Shown piece by piece: positions 11,584 to 19,101 of a stretch of 33,910 nt of DNA. The notes below the pieces were generated by a model, which was not told the DNA's origin, did no database searches, and saw only the letters and a program-made list of their open reading frames with translations. Numbering within the stretch: the stretch's first letter is position 1; the number at the start of each line of letters is the position of its first letter. The position numbers and the translations under genes were made by a program. Source of the stretch: Cytophagales bacterium (GTDB taxonomy: Bacteria > Bacteroidota > Bacteroidia > Cytophagales > UBA9547); NCBI GenBank assembly GCA_025360395.1, contig JANYCH010000199.1, positions 1 through 33,910 of the forward strand, written 5' to 3'.

Positions 11584-12201
11584 GTGGATAAAATAAAATT
11601 AGAAATATTAGGGTTATCCTCAAGTCAATCTCAGACTGGGTCGTTTGCATTAGTCTTAGGAGAAGAAGGTGGAAATCGACGATTGCCAATCATTATTGGA
11701 ATGTTTGAAGCACAGGCAATCGCAATAGAAATTGAAAAGATCATCCCTAACAGGCCAATGACTCATGATTTGTTTAAGTCATTTTCTGCTAATTTTAATT
11801 TTTATGTTGAGGAAGTTTTAATTTCAGACCTAAAGGAAGGTGTCTTTTATGCCAAAATACACTGCTCTGACGGCCGTACCCATGTAGAGATTGATGCGAG
11901 ACCTTCTGATGCTATTGCTATTGGCTTGAGATTTAATGTTCCGATATTCACTGTTGAATCCATCATGTCGGAAGCGGGGATATTGCTGTCTGATATAACC
12001 CCAGAAGAGTCTGCAACTGAATTGCCAGCTGAAAAAAAGAACCGTAAACCTTCTAAACAGTCTAAGTCTGCTGTAGAAAAGTCTGATAATGTTAAAAACT
12101 TAAGTAGTGAACAGCTTAAAACAATGTTAGAGGACGCTTTAAAAAACGAAGATTATGAAAACGCTGCTAAAATCAGAGATGAATTAAACAAAAGAAACTA
12201 A
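11584..12201 (+). CDS. bifunctional nuclease family protein (DUF151) with C-terminal UvrB/UvrC motif
   Basis: KIKLEILGLSSSQSQTGSFALVLGEEGGNRRLPIIIGMFEAQAIAIEIE, IDARPSDAIAIGLR, C-terminal EQLKTMLEDALKNEDYENAAKIRDELNKRN. GTG at 11584 fits the family start better than the TTG at 11530. Confidence 0.85.
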   Translation: MDKIKLEILGLSSSQSQTGSFALVLGEEGGNRRLPIIIGMFEAQAIAIEIEKIIPNRPMTHDLFKSFSANFNFYVEEVLISDLKEGVFYAKIHCSDGRTHVEIDARPSDAIAIGLRFNVPIFTVESIMSEAGILLSDITPEESATELPAEKKNRKPSKQSKSAVEKSDNVKNLSSEQLKTMLEDALKNEDYENAAKIRDELNKRN

Positions 12202-12217
12202 GGCTATCGGATTCAAT

Positions 12218-12256
12218 AAAAAGGGAAGCCTCCAATATTTGGAGGCTTCCCTTTTT
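12218..12256 (+). terminator. strong bidirectional Rho-independent terminator between convergent genes
   Basis: aaaaagggaagcctcc-aatattt-ggaggcttccctttt(t): 16-bp perfect stem with A/T-run ends. Confidence 0.92.
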
Positions 12257-12274
12257 GTCAACTTCTTGATTCAG

Positions 12275-13165
12275 TTAAACAATAAATGTTGAGTTATCCT
12301 TGTTTAAATAAGAAGTCTGCAATGTTTCCGATCCTAGTATAAAGTCAAGCAGATCCTGATTTAATCTATCCCGGTGTGTATAAAATAAACCATGAGGGGC
12401 ACCTTCATACACCAAATATTGACTATTAGGTAACAATTCAGAGGTTCTTGCGCTGCTTGCTTCAATAGGGACTATCTTATCTGCATCACCATGTATAATT
12501 AAGGTTTCTACATTTATGGATTCGATATCCATTCTGAAATCTGTATTTGCAAAAGCCATTGCTGCCTGCTTGGTTGCATTTGGAGATGCAATAGAGGCAA
12601 GATTCGTAAAGTAAGGTAAATACGAATTACTTACCGGGTGGTTTATAAGATTTACTCCGAAGAATTGTTTTCCAAAATTATCCAGAAAAGCAATCCTATC
12701 CTCATTTATTGCCTCCAAGATTTGTTGAAATACCTCAGAGTCAACGCCATCCTGATTATTTTCTGTTTTTAACATAAATGGCAAAACTGTACTAATTAGT
12801 ACAACTTTTGTAACCCTTGAGGATCCAAATCGGCTTAAATATCGGGCAACTTCTCCCCCACCCATAGAGAAGCCTACTAATACAGCATCTTGTAAGTCCA
12901 GTTGAGTCATAACAGCATCTAAATCTTCAGCAAATGCATCATAGTTATAAAGCCCCCAAGGCTTACTTGATTTGCCGAAACCCCTGCGATCATATTTAAC
13001 TACACGAAGATTGTTGTTAACCAAATCTTCAATTTGATATTCCAACATCTCTTTACTGGATGGCCAGCCATGTATAAGCACTACAGGACGTCCTTTTCCA
13101 TAAGATTTATAGCATAGTTGTATCTCTTCTCCAGTGGAGAGATCTGTCGTTTGAATAAATTCCAT
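12275..13165 (-). CDS. alpha/beta hydrolase (non-heme chloroperoxidase-like)
   Basis: VLIHGWPSSKEM, YDRRGFGKSSKPWGLYNYDAFAEDL, LVGFSMGGGEVARYLSRFG, IIHGDADKIVP, GAPHGLFYTH. Confidence 0.9.
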   Translation of the reverse strand: MEFIQTTDLSTGEEIQLCYKSYGKGRPVVLIHGWPSSKEMLEYQIEDLVNNNLRVVKYDRRGFGKSSKPWGLYNYDAFAEDLDAVMTQLDLQDAVLVGFSMGGGEVARYLSRFGSSRVTKVVLISTVLPFMLKTENNQDGVDSEVFQQILEAINEDRIAFLDNFGKQFFGVNLINHPVSNSYLPYFTNLASIASPNATKQAAMAFANTDFRMDIESINVETLIIHGDADKIVPIEASSARTSELLPNSQYLVYEGAPHGLFYTHRDRLNQDLLDFILGSETLQTSYLNKDNSTFIV

Positions 13166-13348
13166 GATGATAAGATTAAGGATTGGTAGTTCTTAATATT
13201 TTAATAAGTCCTTCCATTATGAAAAGACTTATTAAAACAGAAAAACCATGCCGTTCCAACTAAAAGTGAGACCTTATATTAATTATAATCTAAATATCCT
13301 GAATTCCTTAAGAATCCACAGTGGACTCACTTAAAAATAACAAAGAGA

Positions 13349-14035
13349 TTATTCCTCCTTTTTGAAAAATTTATACGTTAATCCTGTAGTAAACAATGCC
13401 CCACCAATTCCAAGATCAATATTTGCGCCCAAATGCTCATTAAAGAAAACTCCCATACCAAAACCTGCACGGGCACCAATTGGGATAAAATTGTCAGAAC
13501 CATAATTCCTGTAGCTCCCGTAACTGTTCTGTTGGTTTACGTTTGTACTCGTATAATTATACTTATAGTTTACATAACCAAATCCTACGTGTACATAAGG
13601 ATCAACTTTAGAACTACTACCTAAATGTACAATAAATCTTCCTAGTGCAGTTATTCTTCCAAGGGATTCAGTGATGTCGTACTTATTTTGAATAACTAAG
13701 GGAGTTGAATAATAACCATCATTGTAGTTGTAGCCATAATTTATAGTTTCTGTTCTGGTTCCACTAACAGAGGTTTTAACATACCATATGTCCAACCCAA
13801 AGCCTATCCTTTTTGCAATCAGGTATTCAATTCTCCCACCAATAAAACCAGTCGATTTAGCATTGAATTTGTCGGTGCCATTAGAAGGATAATCATTTCT
13901 GAACTGATATTTATAAAACCAATCCGGGAACCCGTAATAAACATCTACAAATACATCTCCAGCTTTAGTCTGGGCTGAAATGTTATTTAAAACAAGGAAA
14001 AATACTGAAGCACTTATTAAAATAATTTTTTTCAT
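13349..14035 (-). CDS. secreted/outer-membrane beta-barrel protein, hypothetical
   Basis: Signal peptide MKKIILISASVFFLVLNNISAQ; aromatic, Gly-rich alternating strands; TGLTYKFF terminus. Confidence 0.7.
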   Translation of the reverse strand: MKKIILISASVFFLVLNNISAQTKAGDVFVDVYYGFPDWFYKYQFRNDYPSNGTDKFNAKSTGFIGGRIEYLIAKRIGFGLDIWYVKTSVSGTRTETINYGYNYNDGYYSTPLVIQNKYDITESLGRITALGRFIVHLGSSSKVDPYVHVGFGYVNYKYNYTSTNVNQQNSYGSYRNYGSDNFIPIGARAGFGMGVFFNEHLGANIDLGIGGALFTTGLTYKFFKKEE

Positions 14036-14111
14036 AATTGTAGTTTAAATTGCTATATTATAAAGAACAGACACAATTTTATCTAATTCAAATTAATCTT
14101 TTAAAACTTTT

Positions 14112-16583
14112 TTAATCGCTCTCCTTTTGACCTTTATGGAACCTGTCAAAAAGATCTAAACCTATATTCATTTTGCCATCCTTTTCACGGGCTCGAAGGC
14201 GGAGATTGCCGTGTTGAATATCTTTAATTTTAAAATATTCACTGTTATGGTCTTTTAAATTGGATAAAGGGATTTGAATACTCAAATCCGTTTTATGTTT
14301 AAAACTAAAAATACCTTCTAAATAAAGACTTAATACAGATGAGCTTACAACCATTTTTTCTATATAAAGTTCCTCGCCTTCTAAAACAAAAATGTTATTT
14401 ATTTCGTCGAACTGAATATGCATCATATCCCTATTTTTGAAAACCAAGTCTCCAACCTTTTTTAAAGGCAAGAAATTTTTCAATTTCCCCTGAGTTAACA
14501 GAATAGACATTCTACCCTTAATTGATCTTTGTATAGGCTCAAATGAACGGTTTGTTTGACAGTTAAAATTAACCTTAGAGTTAATTATCCCTTCCAGATT
14601 TTCGTTTGTAAGCGAACTTTGACCAAAATTGTTAAATCCATAGAATAGATTTGATGCATCAATATTCTTTAAATTAGCTTCCATTTTGACTTTACCAGAA
14701 TCATTATCCTGAAAAATATAAGCACCATTTAAGGTAATTATTCCTTTTGCAGGCAGATATAGTTTCCAATTATTCAATGATATAGACTCATTAGAAATAT
14801 CAACATTTCCACTTATATCATGAGCAACTAATTTCTTGTATTGAAATTTATGGAGGTTCACATCAAATTCCATCTCCATTTTACTTAAAATTTTATGCAA
14901 GTGACCCATGAATGGTTTAGTTACTTTTATATCATTTTCATCATATTTATGATCTCTTTTAACGAGTAAGTTGTTTAAATTGAAATACGGTGATGATATT
15001 CTCATTTTTGCTTTAATATTATTTTCAGGAAAAAGAAGATAAGGAAGCATATTTTTAAGATCAGCTTGAATTCTGACCTGGTTCTCATTCATTTTACAGG
15101 ACAATCCTTTAACATTCATATCTGAATTAAGAAAATTTAAATCTCCGTTTATATTTGAGAAGGCGAGATGCTTTTTCAAAATATCTATTTTACCATCGGT
15201 TATATTTAAACCAGCATTTATATACCCTTTCATCATGATCGGGTCTGGAATTGTCTTCAAAGAAATGGGACCCTTTTGTTTAAGCTTAAATGAAAAATTG
15301 CCTCCCGAAAATTTATAAACAGAAGTATCTAAATAGTGATGAAAAGCTTTTAACGGACCACTTAATACAGCATCAACATTTGTTTGAGGAACATTTAAGT
15401 TGTGAAGGTCTCCTATTACTTTAAAGTTTATTTCCTTATAATTAAAATCTGAGGTCAGAATTTTGAGGACAGAATTTTCATCACTAGAAAGTTGAAGAGT
15501 ATCGTAATGATTATTGAAGACACCATTTAACTTTACATTTTCCAGAAAATATTCTATTAGTCTTACTCTACTATTTTCAATTTGAAAATTCACCAGAGCA
15601 AATGGCTGAATACCAGGTTTGGTATCTAACACCAAATGGACTTGGGCACTAAGTCCATCATCAACATGAAATTTATTAAGTACTTTCTGTAAATGTGTAT
15701 TCAATAATGAAATTGCTTTGTCATAATCGGTATTGGTTGTATTGATATCCAGGTATATTAGAGGCAGTTTCTTATTTAACCTACATTTTCCTGAAACTTC
15801 GTAAATCTGTCCTTCGCTATTTATTGATGACTGCAACAAAGTCAACAAACTGTCTGACTTATTATAACTCAAATGCAGCTTAAGTTCCAATTCCTTGTTT
15901 GCAAGAAATGGTCCTTTTAAATTATTAAACAATAAGCCTTCTGAAAAAACATGACCATTAACATGACAAACAACTTGATTTTCCAATTTCTTAACTCTTA
16001 TTAAGACGTCATTACAAGCAAGTTGAATCCGTTTTTTTTTCTTATCATCCAAATAGACCAACGATACTTTTTTAAAGACTATTTTTTTAAGGTCAAAGTC
16101 CATTAAGGAGGACTTTACACTTTTGGTGGTATCAGACTTTAATGACTTTCTGGAGAAAACAGACAGATTTGAATAACCTAAAGAATCTTTAAAGATGTTG
16201 AAACTGGCATTTTGAACTATTATACTTTTTACATCAAGTTCCTTTCGTAATAATTTAAAAAGATGAATCTGCAAATAGACTTTTTCAGCCTTGATTATTT
16301 CATTATTATAAACCGAGTCTTTTATCGTAAGGCCAATTAAAGTGACTGAAACAGATGGAAATTCTCTAAAAATGGTAAAGCTTATATTATTTAAATGTGC
16401 ACTTCCTGTAATTCCATTATCAATTTCTCTATTGAAATACGCAAGAATATCCTTTTTATGTATGCTGGCGATAGAATATGCTATTATAAGGAGACTTATT
16501 AAAAATAAGAAAAACCAGAAAAAAACTTTAAAAATAAAAAATACAAATCTTTTCATCAGCGGAGCATTAAAAAATAAAGCCAT
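14112..16583 (-). CDS. AsmA-like (AsmA/TamB superfamily) membrane-anchored protein
   Basis: 823 aa with one N-terminal TM, then FREFPSVSVTLIGLTIKDS and repeated beta-strand blocks; typical Bacteroidetes AsmA family. Confidence 0.75.
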   Translation of the reverse strand: MALFFNAPLMKRFVFFIFKVFFWFFLFLISLLIIAYSIASIHKKDILAYFNREIDNGITGSAHLNNISFTIFREFPSVSVTLIGLTIKDSVYNNEIIKAEKVYLQIHLFKLLRKELDVKSIIVQNASFNIFKDSLGYSNLSVFSRKSLKSDTTKSVKSSLMDFDLKKIVFKKVSLVYLDDKKKKRIQLACNDVLIRVKKLENQVVCHVNGHVFSEGLLFNNLKGPFLANKELELKLHLSYNKSDSLLTLLQSSINSEGQIYEVSGKCRLNKKLPLIYLDINTTNTDYDKAISLLNTHLQKVLNKFHVDDGLSAQVHLVLDTKPGIQPFALVNFQIENSRVRLIEYFLENVKLNGVFNNHYDTLQLSSDENSVLKILTSDFNYKEINFKVIGDLHNLNVPQTNVDAVLSGPLKAFHHYLDTSVYKFSGGNFSFKLKQKGPISLKTIPDPIMMKGYINAGLNITDGKIDILKKHLAFSNINGDLNFLNSDMNVKGLSCKMNENQVRIQADLKNMLPYLLFPENNIKAKMRISSPYFNLNNLLVKRDHKYDENDIKVTKPFMGHLHKILSKMEMEFDVNLHKFQYKKLVAHDISGNVDISNESISLNNWKLYLPAKGIITLNGAYIFQDNDSGKVKMEANLKNIDASNLFYGFNNFGQSSLTNENLEGIINSKVNFNCQTNRSFEPIQRSIKGRMSILLTQGKLKNFLPLKKVGDLVFKNRDMMHIQFDEINNIFVLEGEELYIEKMVVSSSVLSLYLEGIFSFKHKTDLSIQIPLSNLKDHNSEYFKIKDIQHGNLRLRAREKDGKMNIGLDLFDRFHKGQKESD

Positions 16584-16731
16584 GAAATTAATGGTTACTA
16601 TTTAATCAGAAAATTTAAAAAGAAAATGAATAGAATGGATAGAAATAACAATAAAATTTGGCTGAAATATAAAGAATGTCAGAATTAAATATGGATTTAT
16701 TATAAAAATAATTATTATTTCAGAATTAAAT

Positions 16732-16761
16732 TTTGTATTTTAAAATAAATATTTACCTTTG
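16732..16761 (+). promoter_or_regulatory. Bacteroidetes-type promoter: TTTG (16732-16735) - N18 - TACCTTTG (16754-16761)
   Basis: Match to the -33 TTTG / -7 TAnnTTTG consensus with 18-nt spacing. Confidence 0.65.
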
Positions 16762-16764
16762 TTA

Positions 16765-16851
16765 ATGTTCAAGCCCGAACACATATCGACTTCTCTAAGG
16801 TTTAACCAAGACCTTCTCTGCACTTCAGATTTCTGTTGTTGTTGCCGCTAA
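16765..16851 (+). CDS. candidate poly-cysteine leader peptide MFKPEHISTSLRFNQDLLCTSDFCCCCR
   Basis: 28-codon ORF ATGTTCAAGCCC...TTCTGTTGTTGTTGCCGCTAA. It has 5 Cys codons, four of them tandem just before the stop, starts 4 nt after a -7 element, and lies upstream of a small ORF and tRNA-Cys. It was not in the supplied ORF track. Confidence 0.75.
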   Translation: MFKPEHISTSLRFNQDLLCTSDFCCCCR

Positions 16852-16865
16852 CTTTCCGTCGCAAC
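16841..16865 (+). promoter_or_regulatory. hairpin overlapping the Cys codons and stop of the leader peptide
   Basis: GTTGC(16841-16845) pairs with GCAAC(16861-16865), plus inner C-G and G-U pairs after a C/C mismatch. No downstream U-run. Confidence 0.4.
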
Positions 16866-16901
16866 GCCTTCTATCATTTCTTTAATATAAACTTCTTCGA
16901 C

Positions 16902-17171
16902 ATGAATAAGTCAGAAATCAAATTAATAAGTTTTAAAAAATTCTTTACTAAATACTTCAAGTTTCATTCAGACATTATTGTTTTTAACCCGGATGCAGAT
17001 TATTCATATGAATTTAAGGATCCTCGCGTGTCGTTCCTTGAATTGAATATCAACAATGGCAACCAAAGAAAAGATTGGCTGGAGTACAGTTATTATCCCT
17101 TCTTAGGCTCTAGCCTAAATTTAAAAATAAACGATGAAAATGCATTATTTGGTTTTATAGGCAATAATTAA
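16902..17171 (+). CDS. small hypothetical protein between the poly-Cys leader and tRNA-Cys
   Basis: ATG at 16902 (MNKSEIKLISFKKFFTKYFKFHSDIIVFNPDADYSYEFKDPRVSFLEL...); the ORF stays open upstream to 16836. No recognised family. Confidence 0.6.
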   Translation: MNKSEIKLISFKKFFTKYFKFHSDIIVFNPDADYSYEFKDPRVSFLELNINNGNQRKDWLEYSYYPFLGSSLNLKINDENALFGFIGNN

Positions 17172-17177
17172 AAATTT

Positions 17178-17248
17178 GGCTACGTGTCCGAGTGGTTAGG
17201 TACGGGTCTGCAAAACCTTTTACAGCGGTTCGAATCCGCTCGTAGCCT
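17178..17248 (+). tRNA. tRNA-Cys (anticodon GCA)
   Basis: Perfect 7-bp acceptor GGCTACG/CGTAGCC, perfect T-arm AGCGG-TTCGAAT-CCGCT, anticodon loop CTGCAAA, discriminator T73 (Cys identity), CCA not encoded. Confidence 0.93.
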
Positions 17249-17276
17249 CAAGTGAAAGATTTTCTTTTTTAACTAG

Positions 17277-18509
17277 TTAGTTAAAGCAGAATATAAATTC
17301 AGTTCCGATATTTTTTTGACTGTTTACTTTGATAGATACATTATACTTATCTAAAAGCTTTTTTACAATATAAAGGCCCATACCTGTCCCTTCTATATCA
17401 TGATTGTCCATACGTTCAAACAGGTTAAATAACTTTCCTTGTTCTTCATCTGTCATCCCTCGACCGTTGTCTGCAACTGATAGATATTTTAGTCCATCCT
17501 GAGTAGTAAAATTCAGTTTAAGATAGGGAGCCCGGTCAGGATGTTTGTATTTTATTGCGTTTGTAATGAGGTTATAAAGCAAACTTTTAAAAGCAACCCT
17601 ATTAAAAGTAAAATCTTCAACTTCAGAGAAGTTTTCGACAATTATTGAATTTGAATTATTTATCAGGGAAGTGATACTTGTTTCAATCTCTTCTAATACC
17701 GGTTTAACTTTGAAAGTCTCGAAAGAGGTACCTTCATTTTCTTTTCTTATTATATCAATTAATTCATTAATGGTGTTTTTAAGTTGTACAATAGCGCCTT
17801 CCTGCATTTTAATTATTTCAAACACTTCTGTTGAAATGGGGCTTTCCAACTCATCTTCTAATGCACTTATAAGTGCTTCCAGATTTGCGACCGGCAATTT
17901 CAGATCGTGAGAGGCTGTATAAACAAACTGATCGAGGTTATTATTAAGACTAATAAGTTTTTGATTATAAATCTGCAATTCAGCTTCAATAGTTTTCCTT
18001 TTCTCTATTTCAGCATTGAGGTCTGCATTCTTTATGTTCAGATCAGCGGTTCTTTGCTGAACAATTAATTCAAGATTATTATATGCTTCTTCAAGGTTCC
18101 TTTGCTGAATGTAAATGTCAATAAAAGAATAAACTTTAGATCGGGTAATTACCGGATCTAAAGGCTTAAACAGATAATCAACAGCTCCTTTGCTGTAACC
18201 TTCGGAAACATATTTGGATTCGTGGTTCAGGGCTGTGACAAATATGATGGGTATATTTTGAGAAGTTTTAGATTTCTTCAAAAAAGAAGCAACCTCATAA
18301 CCATCCATTTCGGGCATTTGTACGTCTAAAAGTACCAAAGCAATATTGCCTTTGTAAGCAATTTTCAAAGCTTCGTTTCCCGAGGTTGCGCGAAGAAAAT
18401 TAACAGACCTTTCTTCTAAATTTAGCAAATTCTCAAGAGCATAAATATTTTCTTCCTTATCATCTACTATGAGGACGTTGACAGAAATATCCTTTGGGTT
18501 TGAATTCAT
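17277..18509 (-). CDS. response regulator-histidine kinase hybrid (N-terminal REC, coiled coil, HisKA, HATPase)
   Basis: VLIVDDKEENIYALENLL, LVLLDVQMPEMDGYEVA, FVYTASHDLKLPVANLEAL, VADNGRGMTDEE, GTGMGLYIVKKLL. Confidence 0.93.
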   Translation of the reverse strand: MNSNPKDISVNVLIVDDKEENIYALENLLNLEERSVNFLRATSGNEALKIAYKGNIALVLLDVQMPEMDGYEVASFLKKSKTSQNIPIIFVTALNHESKYVSEGYSKGAVDYLFKPLDPVITRSKVYSFIDIYIQQRNLEEAYNNLELIVQQRTADLNIKNADLNAEIEKRKTIEAELQIYNQKLISLNNNLDQFVYTASHDLKLPVANLEALISALEDELESPISTEVFEIIKMQEGAIVQLKNTINELIDIIRKENEGTSFETFKVKPVLEEIETSITSLINNSNSIIVENFSEVEDFTFNRVAFKSLLYNLITNAIKYKHPDRAPYLKLNFTTQDGLKYLSVADNGRGMTDEEQGKLFNLFERMDNHDIEGTGMGLYIVKKLLDKYNVSIKVNSQKNIGTEFIFCFN

Positions 18510-18513
18510 GTAA

Positions 18514-19101
18514 CTATAACGTTGACATTAATAATGACTGTATTTCCTCCAGTTTCAAAATGTGATCTATCTTAACCCTTTCAATTGCAGAAAGTGGCAT
18601 TGTTTTACTTATTGCCTCCATTGGATCCTGCACAATAGTCAGGCCACCCATTTCAGAGATTGCCTTTAATCCCTGGCTACCATCAGAATTTGCTCCTGTC
18701 AAAAGTATACCTATAAGTTTGTTTCGAAAAACCAATGAAGCGCTTTCAAATACTATGTCAATTGAAGGTCTTGAAAAAAGGACATTTTCAGAAACATCTA
18801 ATGAAAAGGTCCTGTCTTTTTCTACTAATACATGATAATTTGCCGGGACAAGATATATGGTTCCTGGACGAATTTCTTCTTTATCAGTTACTTCTTTAGT
18901 ATAAAGCCGGGTATTTTTTGTAATAACTGAACACAGGTTGCTTTCTACATTTTTTTGACGGTGAACTACAACAACAATCGGCAAAGGAAAGAAAACTGGC
19001 AAATCTTTTACGATTTTAATAACCGCTTCCATTCCTCCCCAGGATCCTCCGATCACAATGGCTTCGTAACCATTTTTTTTTATTTTAAAATTTTCTTCCA
19101 T
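18514..19101 (-). CDS. CheB-type protein-glutamate methylesterase domain protein (no REC domain)
   Basis: AIVIGGSWGGMEAVIKIVKDLP, VVVHRQ, PGTIYLVPANYHVLVE, ILLTGANSDGSQGLKAISEMGGLTIVQDP. Confidence 0.93.
   Translation of the reverse strand: MEENFKIKKNGYEAIVIGGSWGGMEAVIKIVKDLPVFFPLPIVVVVHRQKNVESNLCSVITKNTRLYTKEVTDKEEIRPGTIYLVPANYHVLVEKDRTFSLDVSENVLFSRPSIDIVFESASLVFRNKLIGILLTGANSDGSQGLKAISEMGGLTIVQDPMEAISKTMPLSAIERVKIDHILKLEEIQSLLMSTL

Noticed and set aside
16852-16901. Intrinsic terminator between the poly-Cys leader and the downstream ORF
   Set aside because: There is no GC-rich stem followed by a U-tract; the only hairpin (16841-16865) is followed by CGCCTTCTATC. If attenuation occurs it is more likely translational or Rho-dependent.
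17253-17271. gaaagattttctttttt after tRNA-Cys as a terminator
   Set aside because: The T-run is present but the stem is only about 4 A/T-rich pairs, too weak to call confidently.
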